From: Linnemannia schmuckeri
Taxonomy: Eukaryota; Mortierellomycota; Mortierellomycetes; Mortierellales; Mortierellaceae
NCBI GenBank assembly: GCA_029449235.1
Contig: JANATG010000013.1
Location: 1,426,001-1,490,000 of the forward strand
Reading direction: 5' to 3'
DNA: 64,000 nucleotides
Of this stretch, positions 36,101 through 45,910 are shown one piece after another (the first letter of the stretch is position 1; each line of letters begins with the position of its first letter). The notes under the pieces were generated by a model. It saw only the letters and a list, made by a program, of their open reading frames with translations, had not been told where the DNA came from and did no database searches. The position numbers and the translations under genes are program-made.

Positions 36101-36981
36101 ATGGCCGTCAAATAGCCGCCGGGGGCTGGGGTGGCACTATCAGGTTATGGAAAGCCGAATGTGCCATCGTCGAATTTGTTCTGCAAGGTCACAAGAAATG
36201 GATCAATACATTGGCATTCTCACCTGATGGCCAGTGGATTGCTTCCGGTAGCCGCGACGAGACTGTGCGCCTATGGGATGCCTACTCAGGAACGCCAGGT
36301 CTTGTGATCCAGCATCATAGTGATGTTGTCCTGAGTGTAGCATTTTCATCATGTGGACGGCAGCTCATATCTGGAAGCAGAGATGGAACCATTCGAGTCT
36401 GGGAGTTGGTTACTAGTGAGTCACGAGTATCTGTGGATGTCCGGCCTTCTAAACTGCACGTCATAAGTTATTTGTCGAGTAGAAAGCTGGTCGCGGTAGG
36501 ACTGGGAGAAAGGAATTCCGTGGAGCTGTGGGACGAGGACAGCAAGGAACCCCCGGACTCTTTGCAACATACGGACCCAATTAGCTGTGTTGTCTTTTCG
36601 CACTGTGGTCAGTGGATCGCCACCGTTTGCAGAAACTCTGTGTGGCTTTGGAACTTGGTCGTGAGAGATGCGGTGCAGAAATGGGAATGCGCTCTTGTTA
36701 TTCGAGACTTTCTCAGGAATGTCGCTGGGATTGCTTGGAGACCAAACGCATTGGAGTTTGTAACTGGTTCCAGAGACGGTCGTGTTCAAGCATGGCGGTT
36801 GGTTGGTGGACATGATGACGGATTCTCAGCGAGGCTAGTCTGGAGTTCTGGACACACCGCGTTTGTCGCGACGAATGCTATTATAGTCGACACGGTCGGC
36901 CTCAGCACGACGAACCGGAAACTGCTCAAGCAACGCAGCGCAAAGGATGGATTGTTGTCTTCCGAGATTATTACAAAGTAG
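33154..36981 (+). CDS. NACHT-pentapeptide-WD40 NLR-like protein
   Basis: A 1275-codon open frame; the first residues lie inside the family intron, so MSTQSKRP (33325) is the likelier start if exon 1 is not used. Domain order: Pro/Leu-rich and Ser-rich N-terminus; NACHT NTPase with Walker A GDSGAGKST (157-165), Walker B-like LICDGYDE (226-233) and LLITCRSQYLG; a winged-helix-like region ending FVHRSILEYFYSRTICG; pentapeptide block (about 566-630, IRIPGADLSGG type); then about 14 WD40 repeats to the end. NACHT oligomerisation with WD40 sensing is the family mechanism. Exon 1 (33011-33107) exists with GAG|GTAAAC, but splicing puts the reading frame out of phase, unlike in the 52643 gene. It lies downstream of leader copy 2. 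Confidence 0.9.
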   Translation: MWLTYLYCVSNSSSCSYIVFVTSSISSPPSLLLLLPPPLPPPAPPTPRNAAPSDSGKMSTQSKRPLSVSQADQLVKTRRLEDSSSTDCDLIKAQDDRKVESAILTLRMHRLGEYTQHIYIAPMAKPNLQSDDDTLFPLLEKVKDFLASNRQVMLILGDSGAGKSTFNRHLEHELWQDYHPSGRIPLFINLPALERPEKELVAEQLRTHDFTDDQIRGLKQHSQFILICDGYDEIQLTSNLHTTNLLNRPGQWNVKLLITCRSQYLGPDYRGCFVPKAEGKYNCVADDLFMQAVIAPFSKEQIEDYVERYVPLEPRTWVKEDYMDKLTAIPHLMDLVRNPFLLTLCLEALPDVVQGKTNVSQLRVTRVQLYDTFVIHWLGVNKRRLQEHRLSEGKHLAFEGLLEDGFESNGIRFQQDLAAAIFQEQEGRPVVVYSQRRDGASWKAVFFGSDPDISLLREASLLNRVGTQYRFVHRSILEYFYSRTICGPAGSNDEFDPHPLPNTSNVGDHPLSQRSLVAEPSIVQFLAERVQLDSGFKQQLLALIEQSKMDDRAACAAANAITILVKAGVLFNGSDLRGIRIPGADLSGGQFDSAQLQEADLTGVNLTRSWIRQADLSKARMEGVQFGELPFLEEKFPVISIAYSPNGESFAASLGSDNISIYDTTTWIVTHILRGHNGKVTGIAYSPSGKQLVSGSHDCTVRLWNCQTGVADFVLKGHTGAVYAVAFSPSGCQIASVSGDRTVRLWDPRTGAILFVLQGHTDWIYSVVYSPDGRSVFSGGLDRMIRIFDAHSGQMGLVLENEDWAVFCIASSPDGKWIVAGGYNGSLQLWGSIIGILGKQWRGHVGIVQVVSFSPNGLWIASSGDDCTVKLWDANTGTLVSVFAGHYASIRSVAFSPNGLQIASGSNDRNVRLWDVTTTRTLPDLDIAQSDPVKSVACSSDGSRFISGSNSGTLRQYDAMTGEPRCSFPCGFRQADVVAISPDGRQIAAGGWGGTIRLWKAECAIVEFVLQGHKKWINTLAFSPDGQWIASGSRDETVRLWDAYSGTPGLVIQHHSDVVLSVAFSSCGRQLISGSRDGTIRVWELVTSESRVSVDVRPSKLHVISYLSSRKLVAVGLGERNSVELWDEDSKEPPDSLQHTDPISCVVFSHCGQWIATVCRNSVWLWNLVVRDAVQKWECALVIRDFLRNVAGIAWRPNALEFVTGSRDGRVQAWRLVGGHDDGFSARLVWSSGHTAFVATNAIIVDTVGLSTTNRKLLKQRSAKDGLLSSEIITK

Positions 36982-37063
36982 AGCAAGGATTAAAGCCAGT
37001 GCGGGATCCAGATTGAGAGCTAGGACGACTCCTCGGACGAAAACCTGGGGCAGAGTAATACCG

Positions 37064-37069
37064 AATAAA
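37064..37069 (+). terminator. Polyadenylation signal
   Basis: AATAAA in the family context CCGAATAAACT, 83 bases after the stop of the 33154 gene. Confidence 0.5.
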
Positions 37070-37123
37070 CTACGAGTGCCATGATTTTGTTATATTTTTG
37101 GTCGAGCTGCATCCGATCAGGGA

Positions 37124-37298
37124 GGTATTCAGTAAGTAAAGGTACGCGGGATATAAACAATAACGAATGAACGGCAGCCAAACATCCGGTTGTGCAAAAC
37201 CCGTTAATGTATTTTCTTTCGCTATTCCACAACTGGATGATTGGCTGCCGTTCATTCGTTATTGTTTATATCCCGCGTACCTTTACTTACTGAATACC
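37124..37298. mobile_element. Foldback MITE
   Basis: Two inverted arms of about 70 bases (37124-37194 and 37228-37298) differ at only about two positions and flank a 33-base loop. The outer ends read GGTATTCAGTAAG and its complement. There is no coding capacity. Target duplication is unclear. Confidence 0.8.
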
Positions 37299-37319
37299 CC
37301 CGAGGATACAATCAGTATC

Positions 37320-37830
37320 TCTAGATGACTGTCGCGTTTTCTTATACTTTCTGCTACAAACAGCCCCTTGTTCAACGGACCTGGACACGTCTGATGTTTC
37401 TCGCTAATAGAGATTCGCCTCACTTGGGCTTTCAGCGTATAGCAGACATGAGCCCTTTCTTTCCCGTTAATCGGGAGGCTGTTCGTTTGGACACAGGGCT
37501 GTGGTTGCTTTGTTCGAGAGTCGGTCTGGGACCCATGTACTGCATGGCATGAAGGTACGTTAAAGTGCTTTCGTCTCCAGGACGTCAAGTTCCCGTAGGC
37601 TTTATTTGTTACGCTGTGTTCTGGAACAGCACTAATGGAGACAAGACTGGGTGTAGGAGGAGAAACGGTAACAGGTGCTAGCACAGGAACAGGAAAAAAC
37701 AACAACAGCATGAGTAGTAAGGACAAGGACAGGGACAAAAGCAGCGACATAAACAGGAGCAGAGGCACCAACTCTTTCTCAATTGGCAACACTTCAGACC
37801 CCTGAACGCGTTATCTTTAGGCCAATAAAG
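37320..37830. repeat. Dispersed spacer repeat, partial copy f
   Basis: Contains the 'ttgttcaacggacctgga' landmark at 37369 and the GACAGG/ACAACAGCA purine tract at 37640-37770, then CAATAAAG near 37820. The pyrimidine-rich first half is missing; the MITE lies at the break. Confidence 0.55.
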
Positions 37831-38913
37831 ACGATGTAGCCATTCGTTGACCCAGCGGGAGTACCTTTCTCTCTACCTTAGACAAAATTTACGCTCGATC
37901 AAGGAAGAAGCATACTGAATATTCGCCGGTTAATAGTGCGAGAATCATCGACAACGTATGGCTGGGAACTAGAAAACTGGTTAAACAATCGAAGACACGA
38001 GCAGCCATGTGAACTCGAACCTTTGTTTGGTGGAAAGCATAGGATACGTGTTTGACTGAGACGATATTTGCCTGTTAGAAATAAAAAAGATTTAAAAATG
38101 GCCAATTTTTATACGCACACAAAAAAAAATAGCAGTGAATCGATTACAATACAGTATATAGATGGAAGATAAATGTGAAATACTTGGTTGGCTCTCGACA
38201 TGCTAAGGCGGCGTGAGCACGGCGAGGTCAGCGCTTGTCCACATGTCTCTCTTCTCTTTGCATTCGTCCTTGCCCTCTCTATATATGTTTTGCGAAGACT
38301 TCATCCAACACATTTTGCCAATCAGCGGACCAGGCATGGGCAATTTGTTTACTTTGAGTCGTGGGCTTGGGCGATGGGACCGTGAAATTAATTTGTTTGT
38401 TTTGTCCCGTTAATATAAATATGGGTGCATGCTGATGTGAGCACGAGCTCTTCAATGACACCAATAGACGCTCATTTCTTCGCCACCCTTCATCCTTCCT
38501 TCGCCACCCTTCTTCCTTTCTTCGCCACCCCTCTTTCCTTCTTTGCCACCCTTCTCGCCGGTGTCTTCGCCGGTCTTCTATTTCCCCTTTCTCAATGATT
38601 CTTCCTTCAGCACCATAGTTTCATCTTTGACTTCTCTCGCTCTCATCTCACCTTATTTTCCTTCTTCGCCACCTCTGTGAATTTGAACATAAATACTCTC
38701 AGCGACGGTTTATTCTGCAACAATTTTGTTACGGGTTTGTTCGGACAGGATCAGTTTCGATGAAAGTTCCACCCTCACCGCCTACCAATAGACACACTCT
38801 TCCCTCGAACACATTCAACACTCACATCCTACCTAAACTGACACACTCAAGGCACCGATCCATTCCTAGAAAAACAGCCTCATTCTTTTCAAATTGAAAC
38901 CCTAATTGTTGAC
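37831..38913. other. Spacer upstream of the short zinc-finger gene
   Basis: No gene. Contains a minisatellite at 38477-38560. Confidence 0.5.
38477..38560. repeat. Minisatellite, four units of about 20 bp
   Basis: 'TTCGCCACCC' recurs four times (about 38478, 38500, 38521, 38542, the last as TTTGCCACCC), separated by pyrimidine spacers. Confidence 0.7.
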
Positions 38914-39427
38914 GATGCCCTCAACTTTTCGCTATCGAGAACCCATGATTCCCATGATGCAGGGCTTCTTTGCCCAGTCAAGACCCGGCTACCCGAATAT
39001 CTATCTGACTTACGAAGACGCGTCTGCTTCACCTATGTGGATCTCTTCGGAGCTGCTACCAATATCCGTTTCTACTTTTGATCCGAAGGAGGCCGGTCTT
39101 GGTCTTTATCCGACGGGGTCAGACATTGATGAAGAAGACGCGCTGTCTCTTTCCGTGGCTTCCTTGGTTTCCCTGGCCTCCCTGGATCTAGGGGACGCCG
39201 ATCTATCGGTTCCCAATGTCGACACTCATCAGTCATCAGGAACATTTTCTTGTACACATCCTGGTTGCCCAAGGTCATTCACAAAGAAGGGCGATATGAT
39301 GGTGCATCTGCAAGGACATGGCCCCATCACTATTCCATGCCCCATTTGCGGTTTGGTCTATCTCCAACAGAACGATCACGCCCAGCATCATAAAAGTGTG
39401 CATGCACTAATTGCCGATAGAGCGTGA
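38914..39427 (+). CDS. Short zinc-finger protein, truncated C-terminus
   Basis: 170 residues from ATG 38914 (MPSTFRYREPM). It resembles the 12663 gene: Ser/Asp-rich N-terminal part (PTGSDIDEEDALSLSVASL), then finger one FSCTHPGCPRSF ending HLQGH and finger two IPCPICGLVY ending HHKSVH. The third WRCDYC-type finger is absent because the frame ends HALIADRA just after finger two. DNA after the stop still shows 'tggaggtgggctgcat', a decayed finger-three start. It may be a functional two-finger protein or an early pseudogene. It occupies the same place between NACHT and long-finger genes as the other short copies. Confidence 0.7.
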
Positions 39428-40648
39428 GCCTTGTTGGAGGTGGGCTGCATTCGATGCATTTTTTACTACTAGTATAGCACAAACCTTTTTTATAAAATGT
39501 GAAATTTTCACCGATCAACCCCCTGAATCAGCATCCTTTTGTCGTCGTTGTTTTCTCCTACCTTTTCTCGTCGTTCGATTAAAAATGTTCGATGTGGTTT
39601 CGTCATTCCCTTCCTCTGGTTTTCTGTTGTGTTGTTTACTATTAGTTTTAAATTTTTGGATAATTGCATTATGTTGCAACAATTCCATTCCGACGTTGCT
39701 GTCATTCTTATTATTTTTATCCCCTATTCAATTGCAACGGATAGGGCCTTTAATGCAAAGAACTATTGTTTTCATGTATTTGTCTTGCAGAGACATGCGA
39801 AAATAGCATTATTATTATCGTCTTTTCTTTCCTTGCCATTCAATTCACTTCCCCTCAGTACTCGTTTTTTTCATATTTTTTCCAGATCCTTTTTACGCTG
39901 TTTAATGTCCGATGCCGATGCAAGAAGAAGAGGCGAGAGGGAGAGACAGGGGATCCGGTTCTCGAGGGGTTATCTCACTGTATGACACCGGCGAAGCAGC
40001 CATCTGCTCAGTCTAGAAGCAGCGTTATCACTGGAACCTGGCGAATTATGCCAACAGTAGCAAGTGAACAAATGTTCTCCTACTGTTGTTGGTAGACTGG
40101 CAAAGTAGCAATCGATTTAAATTATTTCATTTTCATCATAAGGATAGGCGGAGTGTGTCTTCGCCAGGAGCCCAGACTGATTTTTTTTTTCTCTTTTTTG
40201 TATGTGCGCATGCGTATGTCTGGGTGTACTAACTATCAACATCCCCTTTCTCCTTCCAGTATTGTCCCTCAAGGGCACCTTGACTATCCATACCCATACA
40301 GACACCATCAACAACAGATGCAAAAAAAAAAAACAAAAAAGAATAAATACAGAGTTGCTCTTTCTCTCTTCCTCTTATGCTCCAAATTTTCTTACCTCTT
40401 TGTCATACCTCTTTATAATATACACCTGTCCCTATTTCCCTTTTATTTAAATGCACTATTGCTTCCACTGCTCTGTTCAGTCTCCCTGATTGCTTCCGAA
40501 ACACGTACCGCGTCCACATGCACTTCATCTCAACAACCTTCTATCTGATTAACGACAATCCACCGAACTCTTCAATCACTATCCATTTTCATTCGCGACG
40601 CACCCCTTTCTTCTTCTCTTCTCCCCGCTTAACCGACAGAGGAGTAGC
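39428..40648. other. Spacer upstream of the long zinc-finger gene
   Basis: Non-coding. AT-rich up to 40140, then pyrimidine-rich promoter-like DNA comparable in composition to that before 14905 and 26301. Confidence 0.45.
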
Positions 40649-42592
40649 ATGGCGGGTCCAAACCGGAATAACCGTCATGGATCCGTCGACGTCCTGACGG
40701 CGCCTTCCGAAAGAGGAGCTGTCAATGCCCACCTCGCCTTTGGCTCAATAATCCGTGCACCAGCCGTTAACCCGCCTGATCCATATATGCCCAACATGAC
40801 TTCGCTTAACTATATCCCCCAGTCCCCTTTTTCATCTTCCCCGCCCGCCGATCCCTCTTCTTCCCTCGCCCCTTCCTTCGCCCCCTCTTCTACTCCCTCT
40901 CTCCCTGCTACCCTCCTTGGCAGGACGTTTGTCGAAGTTGCCGGCCCTTTCAGTTCCTTCACCCGAGGCGGTCAGCGTGCGGTGTTTTCCTTGACAACTG
41001 GGAACCTCAACTGCTTTCGTGACCCCGCCTCACTCACTAGATGGTCCGGTTTTCGGAGTGGTGAGTTGCAGGTTGAGCACTTTGACGGCAGTCTTCAATT
41101 CCCTCAAAACTTGGCTCTAGCCTATGTAAGGGAAGTGCTGGCGATCCACCAGGCCCTCCTCAACGCCTTCCTCACCAATTACTCTGGGCGACACACCGCC
41201 CTCTCAATTGATGCAGCTCTAAGTCGCATCCAGTCCGAAGTTGACAGACACCTCTATTCCGACGCCATGGCTCATTCCACCGTTCATATCCTCTACGATT
41301 TCCCTTTTCTGGAGCTGCACCACCATGATGGCAAAGAAGTCATGGTCCAAGTTCTTATAACCATCGAGTACTACCAGGCGCCTTGGCGAACAGGAACGAA
41401 GCGTTGGAATCGTCGGGGATCTTTGAACACCATGAACGTGGCTTGGTACATGACAACTGGCATCAAGGACCAGTACAACTTTGAGGAGTTCGTTGCCTTA
41501 GACCCCATCTCGGACAGTCGCCACATACAGCCTCAAGTCGCCCTTGCTGCATCCGGCAATGTCTCTCAGCAACTGACCGCTCTGTCTGCTCCTGCTTCCA
41601 TGACCCCTGATGCCCTAATGACTTGCAAAGCCCAGACCACTGCCATCACACCCGCTCCTCTCAACGGCGCCAGCCAGAGTTCCCAGGCTAACGCCAGCCA
41701 TGTCTCTGCCCTCAACATTGATGCTGGTGATGTCATGAAGACAAACGGGTCCGTGGTCTTTTTCAGTGACGTCAGTATCGACTCGTCCCCGCCTGCTCCG
41801 TCTGGCACCGACACATTGTCGGAAATGAGCTGTTCCGATAAGCAACTCCATGTCAGTCCGTCGCGCTCCCAAAGTCTTGTGCATATGCTACTAGAGTCTT
41901 CGACCCCAAGTTCTTTCCAGAAGGATGCCCAGACGACCTTCACCGGTGATGATCCTTTGACTACAGATACTTCGACCATGCTTATCCAGTCATCGGTCAT
42001 CTCTGAGCGTCAGATGATAGATGACCCTGCTTCCAATTTCGAAGTTATCGACAACAACGGCGATTCTATCTTCATGGTTTTCTCCAACCTTCCAGACTAC
42101 GCACGACTAGTTCCCAACCTCAATGCTCCTCAGCTGGCGACAAACTCCAGACGTACCAGGACGACCAACCCTCGACCGACTAAGACGACCAACTCTCGAC
42201 CGACAAGAGCCACTAACCCTCGAACCACCAGGCCAACGAGCCCCTCCAGAAGCGTGAAGAGCTTTTCGTGCCGGTACTTGGTCTGCACTCACCCGCCATT
42301 CACCACCAAATGGAACCTTAAAGCTCACATGAACACTCACGATGGTGTTTACTTTCCATGTCCCGATTGCGAGAACGTCTATGCTCGTTACAACGACCGC
42401 TATCGACATATACGAATCAGCCACAGGGGATGTCGTTGGAGGTGCGAGCATTGTCAGAAGGGTCACTCAAGAAAGCCTACTGGCGATCAATTGTTTGGTT
42501 GCGATGAAGATGAAGAAGGCATCCATTCTTTTCAAGAGTACGATCCGTCGTCTGCTCCTGCTTTTGCTTCTGCTGCTGTGGATGCACTTTGA
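40649..42592 (+). CDS. Long zinc-finger protein, single exon
   Basis: 647 residues, no stop or frameshift. The N-terminal family domain is clear: GRTFVEVAGPFSSFTRGGQ, GNLNCFRDPASLTRWSG, VREVLAIHQALLNAFL, VQVLITIEYYQAPWRTGTKRW and AWYMTTG. A Ser/Thr-rich middle follows. Before the fingers lies a basic RPTRTTN-type repeat, four to five times (about residues 495-530). Fingers: FSCRYLVC ending HMNTH, FPCPDCENVYARYNDR ending HIRISH, and WRCEHCQKGHSRKPTGD. Unlike its paralogues at 14905 and 26301 it needs no intron. It is the best intact representative of the family here. Confidence 0.8.
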   Translation: MAGPNRNNRHGSVDVLTAPSERGAVNAHLAFGSIIRAPAVNPPDPYMPNMTSLNYIPQSPFSSSPPADPSSSLAPSFAPSSTPSLPATLLGRTFVEVAGPFSSFTRGGQRAVFSLTTGNLNCFRDPASLTRWSGFRSGELQVEHFDGSLQFPQNLALAYVREVLAIHQALLNAFLTNYSGRHTALSIDAALSRIQSEVDRHLYSDAMAHSTVHILYDFPFLELHHHDGKEVMVQVLITIEYYQAPWRTGTKRWNRRGSLNTMNVAWYMTTGIKDQYNFEEFVALDPISDSRHIQPQVALAASGNVSQQLTALSAPASMTPDALMTCKAQTTAITPAPLNGASQSSQANASHVSALNIDAGDVMKTNGSVVFFSDVSIDSSPPAPSGTDTLSEMSCSDKQLHVSPSRSQSLVHMLLESSTPSSFQKDAQTTFTGDDPLTTDTSTMLIQSSVISERQMIDDPASNFEVIDNNGDSIFMVFSNLPDYARLVPNLNAPQLATNSRRTRTTNPRPTKTTNSRPTRATNPRTTRPTSPSRSVKSFSCRYLVCTHPPFTTKWNLKAHMNTHDGVYFPCPDCENVYARYNDRYRHIRISHRGCRWRCEHCQKGHSRKPTGDQLFGCDEDEEGIHSFQEYDPSSAPAFASAAVDAL

Positions 42593-42859
42593 CAACTGTA
42601 ACGGAACTCTTTTTTGCTTTACTTTTTATATGTTATATGCTACAGTGGCAGCGCATATCAGCCAGTTAGCCATCAGTATAGGAAAAATAAACGATATTTA
42701 TGTTAATGCCCCAATGCTTTTTCCCTTCTTGTTGTTCTGTTTATTGTCCAACATCAGCAAGTCCAAGGAATCTTTCCGTATGGTTGTTCTTTCTCCCTCT
42801 GTGAGAATGCATTGTTTCTTTGTTATTTTATTCCCTACCAAAAGTTGTGACTCAGAGGC
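42593..42859. other. 3' flank
   Basis: Non-coding AT-rich DNA. Confidence 0.4.
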
Positions 42860-43620
42860 TCCCCTATTCGGATTTTCATGCGATAAGCTTGGGGTATCCT
42901 TCCTGCATCTTTTGCAATTCAGGCTGGAGAGAAAAACAGAAGACAAACAAGCGAAAAACGACAGAAGATAAGAAAGGAGAAATACCTTTTCTTTCCTTCC
43001 TTATTTCTTCCTTTGGTCCCTTCTTCCCCTTCCATTTTCTTTCACTCCTTCACTTGTAATCATCGTTTCTCGCATCCTTCTGGCTCTGCCATCATCTGTT
43101 CTCTTGTCTTCTCGTTCTCATTCAGTCATTCCGTCAATCATTCTGCCTCCCATTCTGCCACTCTTGCCGTCAATCTTGTTATTCGTTCCTCTCGTTATTT
43201 CTAACCAATACGAAACTTTTTATTGTAGTTAGTTCGAAGCCAGACCAACCAATACGCGCCTGTCTCGCGTTCCTAAGCGATCACTCAGCTCGAATCTCAA
43301 TCGCCCGCGACAAGATACAATCATGCTCTCGTGATGATCGCTTTGTTATTCTTGTGCCTTTTGTTCAGCGGACCAGGATACGACCGATGTGCCCCTAGAA
43401 TCGGGAATTCATCTCATGTGGACTTTAAGGATAAAGTAGAGCATGGAATCGTTCTCGCCATTCTGAAGGCAGATGCTGACGTTGTGTGGGTTTGGACCTG
43501 ACCGGGATCTGTACGTTGTTAGGCCTTAGAGGTGATTCCATGGTGTTCTCGTCCAGGTCAAGTTCCCGAGGGCTCAGTTGGTAGGCTCTGTTCTGGACGA
43601 CACGTGACGTTCACACAATA
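42860..43620. repeat. Dispersed spacer repeat, copy c
   Basis: Contains the pyrimidine block, 'ctcgttatttctaacca' (43190), 'accaacc' plus 'cgcgcctgtctcgcgttcct' (43255), 'cagcggaccaggatacgac' (43366) and 'aagtagagcatggaatcg' (43433). It matches copy a closely through 11490. Confidence 0.65.
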
Positions 43621-44589
43621 TGGAATGTTATCCACACAGGCAAGTTTTTATTGCGTGTGTGGGCCATTGTTGCTCGCTTTGCTCTCACGACAAAAAGAAG
43701 AAACGATCATCGTTCGTTCACACTTGTCTTTCTTTCCTTCCTTCTTTTCCTCGTACTTTCTTCCTCCCTGCTTCCTCTCAGTTTCCCTTTCAAACCCTTG
43801 TTTTCTACTCTTTGTTCTTTCTTCACATCACCTTTTTCTTTTCTTGACCCTCTTCATTAATCCCTCTGCCTCTCATTCTGTCACCCCTCACCTGCTTTTG
43901 TTGCTACTCCATCTTGCCACTACTAACACCTTTTTTTTTTCTTACATTAGTTCACGACGCGACCAACCAGTCCCCGTCTTGTCTCGGGACTATGAAGTAA
44001 TCATTCCTTGACTGTTGTCAGTTTCCATCACACAACGTAGCCTCTCATTCACGTCGCGTATTCTGCACTTCTCTTTCAGGAGAGCATTTCAACACACCAG
44101 GACACCAACAACCAACCTCAACCTCAGGAAGTCACTCACGTTGATACGGATATGGCTTCGGTTATGGATTCTCTATTATCACACCCAAGGACTTGTTAAG
44201 TCATAGTGATCCGTCGAACCATTGCCGGACCATTGCCGCACCACTGCTGTTCGAGTCGACAAAAGTGTCACTTGGCCATGGTCGGGGTGTCCTTGTTTGC
44301 AAGAGTTTAGTTGCCTGTATATCCAGTTAAAGGACCTTGCCCAGTCTTTTCGAAAATAGTAACAACAGGTGTCTTTTGCGTGTTAGCATCTCCTGAGACG
44401 CCAGGACGCATCCATTATTAAGGACTGCAATGGGACGATTGTCGACACTCACCCAGCACTTGTGACTCTCGCTCTCTCTCTCTGTCCACGACATGTCAAT
44501 TTTAGTTGCTAGTTAACATAGATGGCATGCTACTGCAGCTGTTCATTTCTTTTGTTCTTTGTGCGGAATAAAGAAGGGTTTCAAGGACA
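43621..44589. other. Spacer
   Basis: No supported gene. Pyrimidine-rich at 43690-43950. Confidence 0.4.
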
Positions 44590-45084
44590 TTAACAAAAGC
44601 TGACACAGACTGCATTCTGCGTTTACAGTGACGAGAGTGGGGGTGGAAAGGGTTGTCTGTCAAGAGTGGATATGAGCCTCTAAAAGAGAAGAAACTGTTG
44701 CGGGGTATGGGGCGAAGTGGGTAAGGAGTGCAAAGAGATAAACAAGAGAACAGAGTAGAAAAGAATAGAAGGATCGCTGGTTTGTTTATGCAGCAGACGT
44801 ACAATGGACGGATCTCAAACAGGCAGCAAACAGAACAGACTGACAGGGGGAACTCTTTCGTAGTCACTTTTCTGATTTTGCTCTGTTGTTTCTTGACGAT
44901 ACTTTGTGATGATCGACCTGTACTTGTTTTACTGCATATTTGATCAACAATCATTGCTGTGCCTAGATCTGGCCTCAGCTGTGGGATTCTTGGAATCGAA
45001 ACAGTTCGTAAAAGGTAAACGAACTCATGTCCTTTATTCACTTCATTCATGTGCCTTTTGTCTTGGTCACTCTCACATCCAAGG

Positions 45085-45116
<32 letters not shown>

Positions 45117-45910
45117 TCCTTTTTTTTGGCGCGCTCTGTTTGTAAAAGGCTATCAGGAGCATTGGCCAAGATACAGCCTAAAATATGGGCGAGGGTTTAT
45201 AACAAAGAAGCAAACAGTAGCAGAAAAGAGAAGAGAACGAGGCGAATCAACTTTTGCTTCTCTCTTTCATCTCTCGACACTCATTCCACATTCTACTCTT
45301 CTTCAGCACATTTGCATTCCTCGGTCGACAATCATCAGTCTCTTCTCACACGTTGATCAGTCTCTTTGGATCTTCCTTCGTCACATCACCATTCACAACA
45401 TACATCCGCAAAAAAAAATAAAAAAAAAAAAAAAAAAAAAGAAAACGACCGTCTCCGAGCTAACAGTCATCGGTACGGACTTTTGTCTAGCAAACAGCGA
45501 GGTATGTCTTTTGACAGTTTCTTGGCGCGCTCTTTACAAAACAACATGATTCTGTAAGATGCTAATACAGCGTTGAGTACAAATACATACTTCCCTTCAA
45601 CCATCAAACAACTCGTCACCAGACACTCAAAAAAAGAACAGGAACCACTCGTCGAAAAGGTAAAGAAGAGGCGTGTGAGAAAAAGGTATAGGAAGGCATT
45701 CGCGTATGCTATGCTTTGGGTTCCATACTTATCTTCGTCGCTCTTCGTATATGTATACACTTCCCTCCAGGTTCTAATAAGTCAAGCCCAAGTCAACTAC
45801 ATATCTATCGCGCCAGAAAAACTAAAGCTCCAAGTTCAAATCGAGTAAGTCAAGGGAGACGAGCACAGCAAAAAAAGCGCATTGGGTCATCCTTACTTTA
45901 GTCAATTGCA
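44590..45910 (+). repeat. NACHT-gene 5' leader repeat, copy 3
   Basis: Most diverged leader copy. Landmarks: 'cagactgcattctgcg' (44606), 'gtggatatgag' (44663), T-run (45091-45127), A-run (45411-45440), and 5'-UTR donor GCGAG|GTATGTC (45497). A Tc1/mariner element begins right after it, so it is separated from the NACHT gene at 47550. Confidence 0.55.

Noticed and set aside
37124..37298. Inverted repeat as transcription terminator
   Set aside because: Arms of 70 bases with a long loop in a fungal genome fit a foldback element, and the family AATAAA lies before it at 37064.
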